A DNA stretch of 64,000 bases, from positions 186,001 through 250,000 of the forward strand of contig NZ_JABJXS010000002.1 in NCBI RefSeq assembly GCF_013155275.1. Reading direction: 5' to 3'. This DNA is from Brenneria sp. hezel4-2-4. Its GTDB lineage: Bacteria > Pseudomonadota > Gammaproteobacteria > Enterobacterales > Enterobacteriaceae. Positions 36,447 to 46,776 of the stretch are shown here, one piece after another. A program made the translations under genes and the position numbers. Numbering within the stretch: the stretch's first letter is position 1; the number at the start of each line of letters is the position of its first letter. The notes under the pieces are model-generated. The model worked only from the letters and a program-made list of their open reading frames with translations, did not search any database and had not been told where the DNA came from.

Positions 36447-36853
36447 TATTCTTTATCCTTAGTGAGCGGGTTGTCCGCGCTAATGGCTTGTTCGCGTTGC
36501 ATCAACTGCGTGCTGTAACCGACGACGATCATCACAATGAAAGTACTGACCAGGCAGGAAACGACAATCGGGCCAAACTGTTGGCTAAGCAGGTCGTAAT
36601 AGTTCATGACCCCCACGCCTATCGGCACAAACAGCAGCGCCATATGGCGGATAAACAAGTGACAACCGGGTTTCACCCAATCCGGCGGTAGGATCTGCAT
36701 AGCGAGAAGGAAGAAGAGGATCAGCATACCGATGATGCTGCCTGGAATAACCAGCGGGAGTAACGCGGATATCGCATTGCCTGCCAGCAGGCAGAGGTAA
36801 ATCAATGCGAAAGCGCGTAAATATTTCCAGCAAAGAGTGAGGGTATTACGCAT
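36446..36853 (-). CDS. yohJ: LrgA-family inner-membrane protein
   Basis: 135 residues from the ATG at 36853 (AGGAA upstream), giving the E. coli-like N-terminus '[20 protein letters not shown]'. Four membrane helices; '[18 protein letters not shown]' and '[16 protein letters not shown]' are the LrgA/CidA holin-like signature. Operon with yohK. Confidence 0.92.
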   Translation of the reverse strand: MRNTLTLCWKYLRAFALIYLCLLAGNAISALLPLVIPGSIIGMLILFFLLAMQILPPDWVKPGCHLFIRHMALLFVPIGVGVMNYYDLLSQQFGPIVVSCLVSTFIVMIVVGYSTQLMQREQAISADNPLTKDKE

Positions 36854-37025
36854 GAGACATTCCTGATTAACGGATGAAATCATCATAACGCTAATGGAAT
36901 TGGTGTGCCATAGATCACAAGTTTTCCTTGTCGTCGGATGGCGTGGCAGGGTTAAATTCAGGCGGTTAGTGAAGAGGGCATGCTGCCGGCTTGATGGTTT
37001 GAACGTACATCACCGGTTCATTAAG

Positions 37026-37050
37026 GTAGGCCCGGGGATCTCGGGCCTAC
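37026..37050. repeat. Inverted repeat between cellulase and yohJ
   Basis: Perfect 9-bp stem GTAGGCCCG / CGGGCCTAC with a 7-nt loop, 38 bp after the end of the cellulase gene. Without a T-tract; possibly a terminator. Confidence 0.55.
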
Positions 37051-37087
37051 AGGCGACGTTGTCGGCAACTTCCCGCGTATTAACGCG

Positions 37088-37882
37088 TTATTTCACATTG
37101 ACGCTCCAGTTTGAAATCGTCATAGAACCGGCGCCTTGGTAGATCTCGGTGCCGAACTCAACGCTGCTCACGTATTTGGCGTTGTTCATCCATTTTTTGT
37201 TGTTGACCAGATAGTCGGTAAAGTTTTTGATATTCAGCGAGGCTTTGCTGGTGTTGGCGGTGCGGACAAACGAAAATACGTTCCAGCCTTTTCCGTTTCC
37301 GGCATCCAACCAGCCTTTACTGACTTTCCAACGGGTGCCGCCGATATTGACCGTTTCAACATAGGTTCCCAGCGGGCCGGCCTGGGTGTTGTTCAGCCAG
37401 ATCATCAATTCGTCCGTGGGCGTGGAACTCCAGGTGGCTTTGTCGGTGTTGTGAAACCAGATGTCATAGGCGGCGTTATAGGTTCCTTTGGCCTTGATTG
37501 AATAGGTGACTTTGGTATTGATGTTTTTATTGCTCGCCAGTTTGGTCGGAAAGCCGCTGCCGGCGGTATAGCCTGCCGTCCAGTGCCAGCCGCTGACTAT
37601 TGAAGGGTATCCCTTGACCGAAGAGGTGGTGCTCGGCCAGTTCCATGTCCAACCCATGTTGGTAGCGCTGTTATAGGTGATGCTTTGTTTCCAACCCTTA
37701 ACGCTGTCTTTGCCCCACGCATTATTGAACAAATAATATTTATTTTGCGAAAAATAGAGCTTATCCGCGTCTTTTGACGATGTAACGGCGGAAGCATGCA
37801 ATGGGGCGAGTAAGATTGAAAATATCAGAATGGACAACAGCGGGCGTAATAATAAAAAGCTGCTTTTAATCAGCATAAACAT
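37088..37882 (-). CDS. Secreted GH12 endoglucanase (CelS-like)
   Basis: 264 residues, the length of Pectobacterium CelS. Start at ATG 37882 with AAGGAG upstream. Signal peptide about 1-32 (hydrophobic 'LLSILIFSILLAPLHASA'). The mature part is a GH12 beta-jelly-roll with 'LFNNAWG' at the N-terminus, nucleophile Glu158 in 'DELMIWLNN' and acid/base Glu246 in 'VEFGTEIYQG'. It hydrolyses beta-1,4-glucan of plant walls outside the cell. No cellulose-binding module. Single gene with an AT-rich upstream region, consistent with a plant-associated lifestyle. Confidence 0.93.
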   Translation of the reverse strand: MFMLIKSSFLLLRPLLSILIFSILLAPLHASAVTSSKDADKLYFSQNKYYLFNNAWGKDSVKGWKQSITYNSATNMGWTWNWPSTTSSVKGYPSIVSGWHWTAGYTAGSGFPTKLASNKNINTKVTYSIKAKGTYNAAYDIWFHNTDKATWSSTPTDELMIWLNNTQAGPLGTYVETVNIGGTRWKVSKGWLDAGNGKGWNVFSFVRTANTSKASLNIKNFTDYLVNNKKWMNNAKYVSSVEFGTEIYQGAGSMTISNWSVNVK

Positions 37883-38450
37883 AGATTATCTCCTTGATAA
37901 AAACGACTGCTCGGGTATTCCTGAAATATAATTTACCATAATTTTTTATGACGATAATATTTTATTTAAACAAAAAGATACTTAGATTTAATTATTATTA
38001 GGTGAAATCTGGTGTTTATTTGTAAATAATAAATAGGATAAGGAATCATATTGTTGTTATCAATGTAACAATATTGAATAATAATAAGTATTTACGGAAC
38101 TTATATTGATATGTTGTGAATGGATACAGGGGTTAAACGCCAATATTAAATCATTATCATATGAATTTTATTGATTTTTATCGATGGTGCCTTGCGCGGA
38201 GAAACGGCTGAACAATCGCAAAATAGAATGCGAACTGGTTAATATTTATATTTTCTGCTTTTTTATTATTAGTTGGGTTGACGTTGCTTAACGGAGGGGC
38301 CGGATTTTGCTAAAAAATAACCATCCGCCAGCATATTTTGGATGCGATATTACTAATTTATGGGCTAAATAATTTACATGGAAATAATAATCTAGATAGT
38401 GATAAAGCAATCAAAAAATAAGATGAAAATAGTCAAGCAGGCAACGGATA
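37883..38450. other. AT-rich region upstream of cellulase
   Basis: 568 bp with no gene. It holds the cellulase promoter region. Long A/T tracts suggest nucleoid-protein regulation (inference). No specific site is recognisable. Confidence 0.4.
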
Positions 38451-38480
38451 AATACGGCGGCATTACTGCGCCGCCGTATT
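38451..38480 (-). terminator. Terminator hairpin of bioA
   Basis: Perfect 10-bp stem AATACGGCGG / CCGCCGTATT with a 10-nt loop, touching the bioA stop codon. Confidence 0.7.
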
Positions 38481-39772
38481 TATATAGCGAACAAATGATT
38501 CTCTGAAACGGCGCTGCCGACCGCATCGGTAAGCTGGCGTAACGCGTCGGGCTGAATGATAAACGGCGGCATAAGGTAGATCAGTTTACCAAACGGCCTG
38601 ATCCAGACGCCGCGCTCAACGAAAAAGCGTTGCAGCCGCGCCATATTGACCGGACGGCGCGTCTCCACCACGCCGATGGCCCCCAGTACCCGCACATCCG
38701 CCACCTCCGGCGCGTCGGCAAGCGGCATCAGCGCCTGGCGCAACTGCTGTTCGATGGCGGCAACCTGCCGCTGCCAGCGGTTTTCCGCCAGCAGCGTCAG
38801 GCTGGCGTTGGCCGCCGCGCAGGCCAGCGGATTCCCCATAAAGGTCGGGCCGTGCATAAAACAGCCCGCCGCGCCGTTGCTGATGGTTTCCGCCACCGGG
38901 CGGGTGGCGAGCGTGGCCGAAAGCGTCAGATAACCGCCGGTCAGCGCTTTGCCTAAACACATAATGTCCGGCGCAATGTCGGCATGTTCACAGGCAAACA
39001 GTTTGCCGGTGCGGCCGAATCCGGTGGCGATTTCATCGGTAATCAGCAGAATACCGTAGCTATCGCACAGCGCCCGCACCCGTTGCAGATAACGCGGATG
39101 GTAAAAACGCATGCCGCCGGCGCCCTGCACGATGGGCTCCAGAATAATGGCGGCGATGTCTTTCGCGTGCTCGGCCAACAGGGTACGCAAAGGAAGAATA
39201 TCCTCCTCCCGCCACGGGTCGTCAAATCGGCACTGCGGCGCGTCGACAAACAGATGAGCGGGCAGATATCCCTGATACAGACTGTGCATCGAGTTTTGCG
39301 GATCGCATACCGACATCGCCCCGAAAGTGTCGCCGTGGTAGCCGTGACGCAGCGTCAGAAAACGCTGCCGCGGTTCGCCGCGCGCCTGCCAGTATTGCAG
39401 CGCCATTTTTAGCGCCACCTCGACGGCGACCGAGCCGGAGTCCGCCAGAAAAACGCACTCCAGCCCGGCCGGGGTGATATCCACCAGCCGACGACATAGC
39501 GACACCGCAGCCGGATGCGTAATGCCGCCGAACATCACATGCGACATCTGGGAAATCTGCTGCTGTAGCGCCTGATTAATATACGGATGGTTATAGCCGT
39601 GGATCGCCGCCCACCAGGAAGACATTCCGTCGATCAGACGGCGGCCGTCATTGAGCTGAAGCTCGACGCCGGAAGCCGATACCACCGGATAAACCGGCAA
39701 CGGCTGGGTCATTGAGGTGTAGGGATGCCAGATATGGCGTCGATCAAAGGCTAACTGTTCCGGGGTCATCAT
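38480..39772 (-). CDS. bioA: Adenosylmethionine-8-amino-7-oxononanoate aminotransferase
   Basis: 430 residues, close to the usual length. N-terminus '[13 protein letters not shown]' is typical of BioA. The PLP-binding Lys lies in '[13 protein letters not shown]', and '[14 protein letters not shown]' carries the cofactor Asp. It makes 7,8-diaminopelargonate using SAM as amino donor. Transcribed divergently from bioBFCD across the BirA-type operator. Either of two adjacent ATGs could be the start. Confidence 0.96.
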   Translation of the reverse strand: MMTPEQLAFDRRHIWHPYTSMTQPLPVYPVVSASGVELQLNDGRRLIDGMSSWWAAIHGYNHPYINQALQQQISQMSHVMFGGITHPAAVSLCRRLVDITPAGLECVFLADSGSVAVEVALKMALQYWQARGEPRQRFLTLRHGYHGDTFGAMSVCDPQNSMHSLYQGYLPAHLFVDAPQCRFDDPWREEDILPLRTLLAEHAKDIAAIILEPIVQGAGGMRFYHPRYLQRVRALCDSYGILLITDEIATGFGRTGKLFACEHADIAPDIMCLGKALTGGYLTLSATLATRPVAETISNGAAGCFMHGPTFMGNPLACAAANASLTLLAENRWQRQVAAIEQQLRQALMPLADAPEVADVRVLGAIGVVETRRPVNMARLQRFFVERGVWIRPFGKLIYLMPPFIIQPDALRQLTDAVGSAVSENHLFAI

Positions 39773-39780
39773 GCGTTAAC

Positions 39781-39810
39781 GTAAACCAATTTAACTTCTA
39801 TTTGGTTGAC
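39781..39810. promoter_or_regulatory. BirA (biotin repressor) operator
   Basis: GTAAACCAA and TTGGTTGAC form an inverted repeat with a 12-nt spacer, close to the enterobacterial BirA operator (TTGTAAACC...GGTTTACAA). It is centred in the 92-bp gap between divergent bioA and bioB, where BirA-biotinyl-AMP represses both. Confidence 0.8.
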
Positions 39811-39864
39811 AGTATAGGCGGTTAATTTAAACTGACGAAGTGTTTTTATTTTGGAGATGCCGAT

Positions 39865-40902
39865 ATGGCCGACCGCCGTTACTGGACGCTTGAGCAAGCG
39901 CAAAACCTATTCGATAGACCCTTTCTGGAACTGATGTTCGAGGCGCAACAGGTTCATCGTCAGCATTTCGATCCCCGTCAGGTACAGGTCAGTACGCTGC
40001 TGTCGATCAAAACCGGCGCCTGCCCGGAAGATTGCAAATACTGTCCGCAAAGTTCCCGCTATCGTACCGGCATCGAAACCGAACGGCTGATGCAGGTGGA
40101 ACAGGTGCTGGAATCCGCCCGTCAGGCCAAAGCGGCCGGTTCGACCCGCTTCTGCATGGGCGCCGCCTGGAAGAATCCCCATGAGCGCGACATGCCGTAT
40201 CTGGAGCAGATGGTGCAGGGGGTCAAAGATCTGGGCATGGAAACCTGCATGACGCTGGGTACGCTGAACGGCGAGCAGGCCGCGCGTTTGGCCTCGGCCG
40301 GGCTGGATTTTTATAATCATAATCTGGATACCTCCCCGGAGTTTTACGGCAGCATTATCACCACCCGTAGTTATCAGGAGCGGCTTGATACGCTGGATAA
40401 GGTGCGTGACGCGGGTATCAAAGTCTGTTCCGGCGGCATTGTCGGTCTGGGTGAAACGGTGCGCGACCGCGCCGGGTTGCTGGTGCAACTGGCCAATCTG
40501 CCAACGCCGCCGGAAAGCGTGCCGATCAATATGCTGGTCAAGGTAAAGGGGACGCCGCTGGCCGATAACGAGGATGTCGATCCGTTTGATTTTATCCGCA
40601 CCATCGCCGTCGCCCGTATCATGATGCCTTCCTCCTATGTGCGGTTATCCGCCGGGCGCGAGCAGATGAGCGAGCAGACGCAGGCGATGTGCTTTATGGC
40701 CGGCGCCAATTCCATATTCTATGGCTGCAAGCTGCTGACGACGCCGAACCCCAAAGAAGATAAAGATCTGGCGTTGTTCCGCAAGCTGGGGCTGAACCCG
40801 CAACAGGTCGGGATCGAATACGGCGACAACCAACAGCAGCAGCGGTTGACCCGGCAGTTAACCCATGCCGACACGGAACAGTTCTACAATGCGGCGGTAT
40901 AG
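39865..40902 (+). CDS. bioB: Biotin synthase
   Basis: 345 residues. Radical-SAM cluster cysteines at 53, 57 and 60 ('CPEDCKYC'), as in E. coli. '[16 protein letters not shown]' and '[11 protein letters not shown]' are diagnostic, and 'RLSAGREQM' holds the Arg ligand of the [2Fe-2S] cluster. Inserts sulfur into dethiobiotin. First gene of bioBFCD. Confidence 0.97.
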   Translation: MADRRYWTLEQAQNLFDRPFLELMFEAQQVHRQHFDPRQVQVSTLLSIKTGACPEDCKYCPQSSRYRTGIETERLMQVEQVLESARQAKAAGSTRFCMGAAWKNPHERDMPYLEQMVQGVKDLGMETCMTLGTLNGEQAARLASAGLDFYNHNLDTSPEFYGSIITTRSYQERLDTLDKVRDAGIKVCSGGIVGLGETVRDRAGLLVQLANLPTPPESVPINMLVKVKGTPLADNEDVDPFDFIRTIAVARIMMPSSYVRLSAGREQMSEQTQAMCFMAGANSIFYGCKLLTTPNPKEDKDLALFRKLGLNPQQVGIEYGDNQQQQRLTRQLTHADTEQFYNAAV

Positions 40903-40941
40903 GACGTTGTCGTGGTGGGGTAAGAAAAGCCGGACGGGAAC

Positions 40942-42090
40942 ATGAGCTGGCAACGGCGCATGGCGCTGGCGTTGGAAAAACGTCGTCAGGAGGATGCCTA
41001 CCGCACGCGCCAGGCCAATCAGGGAGGCAATAGCCGTTGGCTGACGCAGGACGGACAGCGTTACATCAACTTCTCCAGCAACGATTATCTGGGGTTGAGC
41101 CGTCATCCGGAGATTATCCATGCCTGGCAGCAGGGCGCGGCGCGGTATGGCGTCGGCAGCGGCGGCTCCGGCCATGTCACCGGTTATACCGATGCGCACG
41201 CGGCGCTGGAGCAACAGTTGGCCGACTGGCTGGGCTATCCGCGCGCGCTGCTGTTTATTTCCGGCTATGCGGCCAATCAGGCGGTGGTGGCGGCGCTGAT
41301 GCAGGACGGGGATCGTATTCTGGCGGATAAGCTGAGCCATGCATCGCTGCTGGAAGCCGCCGTTCATTCGCCCGCGACATTGCGGCGTTTCACCCATAAT
41401 GACCCTGCATCCTTACGGCATCTGCTGGAAAAACCCGGCGGGGGGCAAACGCTGGCGGTTACCGAAGGGGTATTCAGCATGGACGGCGATAGCGCGCCGC
41501 TGAAACCGTTGTATGGGCGCTGTCGCGAACGCGGCGCATGGCTGATGGTGGATGATGCCCACGGCATCGGCGTGCTGGGGGATGAAGGGCGGGGAAGCTG
41601 CTGGCGGCAGGGCATTCATCCTGAGCTGCTTATCGTCACCTTCGGCAAGGCCTTTGGCGTCAGCGGGGCGGCGGTACTCTGCGCCGAGCCGGTGGCCGAA
41701 TATTTGCTCCAGTTTGCCCGTCATTTGATTTACAGCACGTCGATGCCCGCCGCCCAGGCCTGCGCGTTGAGCGCGGCGCTGAATTGCGTCCGGCAGGGGG
41801 ATGCGCTGCGAGAGGCGTTGCAGCGCAACATCGCCCGGTTTCGATCCGGGTTGGCGACAGCCCCTTTTCAACTGATGAATTCCGGCAGCGCGATCCAGCC
41901 GCTGATCGTCGGCGAAAATGCGCCAACGCTGGCGCTGATGGCGCGCCTGCGTTCACAGGGGCTATGGGTCAGCGCCATGCGTCCGCCCACGGTGCCGCCC
42001 GGCAGCGCGCGTCTGCGCATTACGCTGACGGCGGCGCATCAGCCGGAAGATATCGATCGCTTACTCACGGTGCTGCTCCATGCTGACTAA
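40942..42090 (+). CDS. bioF: 8-amino-7-oxononanoate synthase
   Basis: 382 residues, alpha-oxoamine synthase. '[15 protein letters not shown]' at the N-terminus, '[11 protein letters not shown]' and PLP Lys in '[13 protein letters not shown]'. Condenses pimeloyl-ACP with alanine. 39 bp after bioB; its end overlaps bioC by 11 bp. Confidence 0.96.
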   Translation: MSWQRRMALALEKRRQEDAYRTRQANQGGNSRWLTQDGQRYINFSSNDYLGLSRHPEIIHAWQQGAARYGVGSGGSGHVTGYTDAHAALEQQLADWLGYPRALLFISGYAANQAVVAALMQDGDRILADKLSHASLLEAAVHSPATLRRFTHNDPASLRHLLEKPGGGQTLAVTEGVFSMDGDSAPLKPLYGRCRERGAWLMVDDAHGIGVLGDEGRGSCWRQGIHPELLIVTFGKAFGVSGAAVLCAEPVAEYLLQFARHLIYSTSMPAAQACALSAALNCVRQGDALREALQRNIARFRSGLATAPFQLMNSGSAIQPLIVGENAPTLALMARLRSQGLWVSAMRPPTVPPGSARLRITLTAAHQPEDIDRLLTVLLHAD

Positions 42091-42841
42091 AGCCCATAAT
42101 AAGCAGGCCATCGCCCGGGCTTTCGGCCGCGCGGCCGACCACTACGATCGTTTTGCCGCGCTGCAACGCGCCAGCGGAACGCGGTTACTCAGTATGATTG
42201 CGTCTCATCACGGCTTACAGGTGCTGGATGCGGGCTGCGGCACCGGTTATTTCAGCCGGTGTTGGCAACAGCTGGGGAAAACCGTGACGGCGCTGGATTT
42301 GTCCGCCGACATGCTGGCCCATGCCCGCGAGCAACAGGTCGCGGACTGCTACTTACTGGGGGATATCGAAAATCTGCCGTTGGCGGATAACAGCGTGGAT
42401 CTCTGCTATAGCAATCTGGCGGTGCAGTGGTGCGAGGATTTATCCCGCGCGTTGGCGGAGTGGCATCGTGTGACCCGGCCCGGCGGGGCGATAGCCTTTT
42501 CCACGCTGGCGGACGGGTCGCTGACGGAGCTGGCGCAGGCTTGGCGGCGTCTGGACGGCAGCCAGCGGGTCAACCGTTTCCTGCCGGTATCGGCGATTGA
42601 AGCGGCCTGCCGGCCGTATCGTTTTCAGCTTCATCAGGAGTGCGTCACCTGTTGCTTTCCCGACGTGCTGACGCTGATGAAATCGTTGAAAGGCATTGGG
42701 GCCACCCGGCTGCATCAGGAACGGCCGCCCGGATTGCTCAGCCGTGCGCGTCTGGCGGCATTGTCAGCGGCGTACCCGCGGCGGCAGGATGGCTATCCGC
42801 TCAGCTACCAACTGGTTTATGGAGTGATTTATCGTGATTAA
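42080..42841 (+). CDS. bioC: Malonyl-ACP O-methyltransferase
   Basis: 253 residues, class I SAM methyltransferase with '[15 protein letters not shown]' (motif I) and '[12 protein letters not shown]'. BioC methylates malonyl-ACP so that fatty-acid enzymes can build the pimeloyl chain. '[16 protein letters not shown]' at the N-terminus is typical. Translationally coupled to bioF and bioD by overlaps of 11 and 8 bp. Confidence 0.95.
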   Translation: MLTKAHNKQAIARAFGRAADHYDRFAALQRASGTRLLSMIASHHGLQVLDAGCGTGYFSRCWQQLGKTVTALDLSADMLAHAREQQVADCYLLGDIENLPLADNSVDLCYSNLAVQWCEDLSRALAEWHRVTRPGGAIAFSTLADGSLTELAQAWRRLDGSQRVNRFLPVSAIEAACRPYRFQLHQECVTCCFPDVLTLMKSLKGIGATRLHQERPPGLLSRARLAALSAAYPRRQDGYPLSYQLVYGVIYRD

Positions 42842-43511
42842 ACGCTGGTTTGTCACCGGCACGGACACCGAGGTCGGAAAAACGGTGGCCAGCTGCGCGC
42901 TGTTGCAAGCGGCGAATCAGGCCGGATACCGGACCGCAGGCTATAAGCCGGTGGCGTCCGGTTGTGAAATGACGCCTGAAGGGGCGCGCAACGGCGATGC
43001 ATTACTGCTCCAGGCCAACAGCAGCGTACCGCTCGACTACCAGACCGTCAATCCGTTCGCGTTTGTTGAACCCACGTCGCCTCACATTATCAGTGCGGCG
43101 GAACAAAGACCGATCCCGCTGACGGCGCTTTCCGCCGGACTGCGAGCGCTGGAGGCGCAGGCTGACTGGCTGCTGGTGGAAGGGGCGGGAGGCTGGTTGA
43201 CGCCGTTGTCGGAACGGGAAACGTTTGCCGATTGGGTGGCGCGAGAGCAACTGCCGGTTATTTTGGTGGTGGGCATTAAGCTGGGCTGCATCAACCATGC
43301 GCTGTTGACCGCCCATGCCGTCGCGCAGTCCGGGCTGAAGCTATGCGGCTGGATCGCCAACGACATTGCATTGCCGGGAAGGCGGCATCAAGCGTATCTG
43401 GATACGTTACGGCAACGTTTGCCCGCGCCGATGCTGGGTGAAATTCCGCATTTGCCTGAACCTCGGCGGCGGTGTTTGGGGCCGTATATTGATTTGACGC
43501 TGCTGGATTAA
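42834..43511 (+). CDS. bioD: Dethiobiotin synthetase
   Basis: 225 residues. P-loop 'GTDTEVGKTVAS' at the N-terminus, 'YKPVASGCE' and 'LLVEGAGGWLTPLS' are BioD hallmarks. Forms the ureido ring of dethiobiotin with CO2 and ATP. Last gene of bioBFCD. Confidence 0.96.
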   Translation: MIKRWFVTGTDTEVGKTVASCALLQAANQAGYRTAGYKPVASGCEMTPEGARNGDALLLQANSSVPLDYQTVNPFAFVEPTSPHIISAAEQRPIPLTALSAGLRALEAQADWLLVEGAGGWLTPLSERETFADWVAREQLPVILVVGIKLGCINHALLTAHAVAQSGLKLCGWIANDIALPGRRHQAYLDTLRQRLPAPMLGEIPHLPEPRRRCLGPYIDLTLLD

Positions 43512-44112
43512 GGCTTCCACCCTGATAACCAATACTTATCTTTATCCTCGATATAAATAGTTAGCGTATTATTTATTGCTAATTAATAGAAAAAACCTGC
43601 TTGATATCCACGCTTAGCCCTCGTCAGCCTTGAATGCGCATCAGGCTATCCGTTTTTGTTTTTAGCATTTTTCAGTTTAATACTTATGAAATAAATCGCA
43701 GAAAAAGGGTGAATAAAATCCATATCGGCAGCGATGTTTTATGACAGGCGTATTTCAGCAACTCAGGGCGGGTGCGGGATGGTGGGAGTTATCCACTATT
43801 TCTGTGGATAACTATGTGCATGAGGGATAGAAAAGCCATGCCAGACGAGAGCTGACGCGGGTTTTCGCCAGGTTGGCGTTATTCTCTGCTTTTTTATTAA
43901 TTACTTTTAAATCATTGTGTTATTTAAAATCAAGTGTCTTTACTACGCTTTGCGCGTCGTTGCATAAATTAACGGCACTGATCATACCAGTAAGTTACCA
44001 AAATCATAATTCTGGGGATAAATAACCGTGATTTTTGCTGGTGGATTGGCACCTGATGTGCTAGCTAACCCATTTGCCGATTAATCATCCTGACGGGCGA
44101 TAATTTCCTTGA
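43512..44112. other. Upstream region of uvrB
   Basis: About 600 bp between bioD and the LexA box, without a supportable gene. It is long, as in E. coli, where uvrB has several promoters. A DnaA-box-like palindrome is noted separately. Confidence 0.5.
43788..43812. promoter_or_regulatory. DnaA-box palindrome upstream of uvrB
   Basis: GTTATCCAC-N7-GTGGATAAC. The minus strand reads a perfect DnaA box TTATCCACA; the plus strand reads TTATCCACT with one mismatch. DnaA boxes upstream of uvrB have been described in E. coli as I recall it. Confidence 0.6.
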
Positions 44113-44132
44113 TGCTGTTTTTATATCCAGTA
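44113..44132. promoter_or_regulatory. LexA (SOS) box of uvrB
   Basis: CTGTTTTTATATCCAGTA fits CTG-N10-CAG and differs at one position from the E. coli uvrB box as I recall it. It lies 118 bp before the uvrB start, so SOS induction is expected. Confidence 0.85.
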
Positions 44133-44249
44133 TCATGACGGTGGAAAAGTCCGTGATTGGTTCTCATAATAACCTGAGTGTCCACGATCGCCATCCGGTT
44201 CCATTTGCTTGCCATCCGGTAGCCCCATCCACGAGAAACGTATTCGACT

Positions 44250-46259
44250 ATGAGTAAAGCATTCAAACTGAATTCCGAATTTAAACCGGCGGGCGATCAG
44301 CCGGAAGCCATTCGTCGTTTAAAGGAAGGATTAGAGGATGGATTGGCGCATCAGACATTGTTGGGCGTAACGGGATCGGGAAAAACGTTTACCATCGCCA
44401 ATGTGATCGCCGATCTGAATCGTCCCACCATGGTGCTGGCGCCCAATAAAACGCTGGCCGCCCAGCTTTATGGCGAAATGAAAGCCTTTTTCCCGGACAA
44501 CGCGGTGGAATATTTCGTCTCCTACTACGACTACTATCAGCCGGAAGCCTACGTGCCGAGTTCCGATACCTTTATCGAAAAGGATGCATCGGTAAACGAA
44601 CATATCGAACAGATGCGGCTCTCGGCGACGAAAGCGATGCTGGAGCGGCGCGATGTGGTCGTGGTGGCGTCGGTTTCGGCGATTTACGGTCTGGGCGATC
44701 CCGATCTGTATCTGAAAATGATGCTGCATCTGACGCAGGGGATGATTATCGATCAGCGTGCGATTTTGCGGCGGCTGGCGGAGTTGCAGTATGCGCGTAA
44801 CGATCAGGCGTTTCAGCGCGGGACGTTCCGCGTGCGCGGCGAAGTGATTGATATTTTCCCCGCTGAATCGGACGATATGGCGCTGCGCGTCGAACTGTTT
44901 GATGAGGAAGTTGAACGGTTGTCGCTATTCGACCCGCTGACCGGGCAAATTTTGCATACCGTGCCGCGGTATACCATCTACCCTAAAACGCACTACGTAA
45001 CGCCGCGCGAGCGTATTTTGCAGGCGATGGAAGACATCAAGGTCGAACTGGCCGAGCGGCGCAGGGTGCTGCTGGAGAACAATAAGCTGCTGGAAGAGCA
45101 GCGGCTTAGCCAGCGCACCCAGTTTGATCTGGAAATGATGAACGAGCTTGGATACTGCTCGGGTATCGAAAACTACTCCCGCTTTCTGTCCGGGCGCGGC
45201 CCCGGCGAACCGCCGCCGACCCTGTTTGATTACCTGCCCGCCGACGGGCTGCTGGTGGTCGATGAATCTCACGTCACCATCCCGCAGATCGGCGGCATGT
45301 ACCGCGGCGACCGGGCGCGTAAAGAAACGCTGGTGGAATATGGTTTTCGCCTGCCGTCGGCGCTGGACAACCGGCCGATGAAATTTGAGGAATTTGAAGC
45401 GCTGGCGCCGCAGACCATTTATGTGTCGGCGACGCCGGGCAAGTATGAGCTGGAAAAATCCGGCGGCGAAGTGATCGATCAGGTGGTTCGCCCGACAGGG
45501 TTGCTGGATCCGGTGCTGGAAGTCAGGCCGGTCGCCACCCAGGTGGACGATCTGTTGTCGGAAATCCGTCTGCGCGCCGCGGTGAATGAGCGGGTGCTGG
45601 TCACCACGCTGACCAAACGGATGGCGGAAGATTTAACCGAATATCTGGAGGAACACGGTGAGCGGGTACGCTACCTGCACTCGGATATTGATACCGTCGA
45701 GCGGGTGGAAATTATTCGTGACCTGCGGCTTGGCGAGTTCGATGTGCTGGTGGGCATCAACCTGCTGCGTGAGGGGCTGGATATGCCGGAGGTGTCGCTG
45801 GTGGCGATTCTGGATGCGGATAAAGAAGGTTTTCTGCGTTCCGAGCGCTCGCTGATCCAGACTATCGGGCGCGCGGCGCGTAACCTGAATGGCAAGGCCA
45901 TTTTGTATGGCGACAGAATTACCCCCTCGATGGAGCGGGCGATTAGTGAAACGGAGCGCCGGCGTGAGAAGCAGCAGGCTTATAACCTTGAGCATGGCAT
46001 TGTGCCGCAGGGATTGAACAAGAAAATCGCCGACATTCTGCAACTGGGCCAGCCGAGTAACCGCGGCAAAGGCCGCGGTAAGAAAGCCGCCGAGCCGGCG
46101 GCCGGTTATCAGCTACTGACGCCGAAAGCGCTGGAGCAAAAGATCCGCGAGCTGGAAAGTAAAATGATGACCCATGCGCAAAATCTGGAGTTTGAAGAGG
46201 CGGCCAGCCTGCGCGATCAGGTTCAGACGTTGCGCGCGCAGTTTATCGCTATTTCCTGA
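44250..46259 (+). CDS. uvrB: Excinuclease ABC subunit B
   Basis: 669 residues. Helicase-like Walker A '[10 protein letters not shown]' near 40, beta-hairpin '[20 protein letters not shown]', '[20 protein letters not shown]', motif VI 'QTIGRAARN', and the C-terminal UVR domain '[20 protein letters not shown]' that contacts UvrC. The linker before it ('[17 protein letters not shown]') differs from E. coli. It loads onto damaged DNA with UvrA. Preceded by a LexA box. Confidence 0.98.
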   Translation: MSKAFKLNSEFKPAGDQPEAIRRLKEGLEDGLAHQTLLGVTGSGKTFTIANVIADLNRPTMVLAPNKTLAAQLYGEMKAFFPDNAVEYFVSYYDYYQPEAYVPSSDTFIEKDASVNEHIEQMRLSATKAMLERRDVVVVASVSAIYGLGDPDLYLKMMLHLTQGMIIDQRAILRRLAELQYARNDQAFQRGTFRVRGEVIDIFPAESDDMALRVELFDEEVERLSLFDPLTGQILHTVPRYTIYPKTHYVTPRERILQAMEDIKVELAERRRVLLENNKLLEEQRLSQRTQFDLEMMNELGYCSGIENYSRFLSGRGPGEPPPTLFDYLPADGLLVVDESHVTIPQIGGMYRGDRARKETLVEYGFRLPSALDNRPMKFEEFEALAPQTIYVSATPGKYELEKSGGEVIDQVVRPTGLLDPVLEVRPVATQVDDLLSEIRLRAAVNERVLVTTLTKRMAEDLTEYLEEHGERVRYLHSDIDTVERVEIIRDLRLGEFDVLVGINLLREGLDMPEVSLVAILDADKEGFLRSERSLIQTIGRAARNLNGKAILYGDRITPSMERAISETERRREKQQAYNLEHGIVPQGLNKKIADILQLGQPSNRGKGRGKKAAEPAAGYQLLTPKALEQKIRELESKMMTHAQNLEFEEAASLRDQVQTLRAQFIAIS

Positions 46260-46290
46260 TGGATGATGTTAACCAAAACGCTGAGAGGTC

Positions 46291-46734
46291 ATGATGGATA
46301 TCGCCATACCCGGTGTGAAGGTGCTGTTTATTGCAGGCTTTGGCCCTATTGTTAAATCGGTTTCGGCCGGTTATGCGCTCTACGTGGATACGCTGCGTCT
46401 GCCGTTGAAGCCGATGGAGGGCAACAGTGATTATCTGACCACGGAGGCGTTGGAGGGCGCGAAACATTTTTCGCTGTGGCCGCTGGAGCAGGCCAGCCAA
46501 TCCTGTTTCGGGCAGGATCGGTGGCCGGCAGAGTTGCCGATACCGCAAAGCTGGCTGGAGTTTGACGTTGCCGATATGGACGCGGCAACGCAGGCGATTA
46601 AACAACAGGGGTATCCGCTGCTGGTGGAAAACCGGCTGGAACCCTGGGGACAGCGGGTAACCCGCTTCCTCAGCGCGGAAGGGATGCTGGTCGGCGTGAC
46701 CTGTACGCCGTGGCTGCGCGAACCCGCCCGGTAA
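46291..46734 (+). CDS. VOC-superfamily protein
   Basis: 147 residues. A single glyoxalase/bleomycin-resistance-like domain with 'GFGPIVKSVSAGYALYVDTL' and 'WLEFDVADMDAATQAIKQQG', ending in 'FLSAEGMLVGVTCTPWLR'. Usual length for a VOC monomer, which dimerises. Substrate unknown. It faces the catabolic operon and lies just after uvrB. Confidence 0.8.
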   Translation: MMDIAIPGVKVLFIAGFGPIVKSVSAGYALYVDTLRLPLKPMEGNSDYLTTEALEGAKHFSLWPLEQASQSCFGQDRWPAELPIPQSWLEFDVADMDAATQAIKQQGYPLLVENRLEPWGQRVTRFLSAEGMLVGVTCTPWLREPAR

Positions 46735-46776
46735 ACGCCCCAACCTAACCCGTCAGCGCGGCAAACCGCCGCGTGT

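Noticed and set aside
43976..43992. CACTGATCATACCAGTA as a LexA box
   Set aside because: The CTG and CAG are only seven bases apart, not ten; a well-matching LexA box exists at 44113-44132.
44081..44266. 61-codon minus-strand frame upstream of uvrB
   Set aside because: It covers the LexA box and promoter region and overlaps the uvrB start; no homology pattern.
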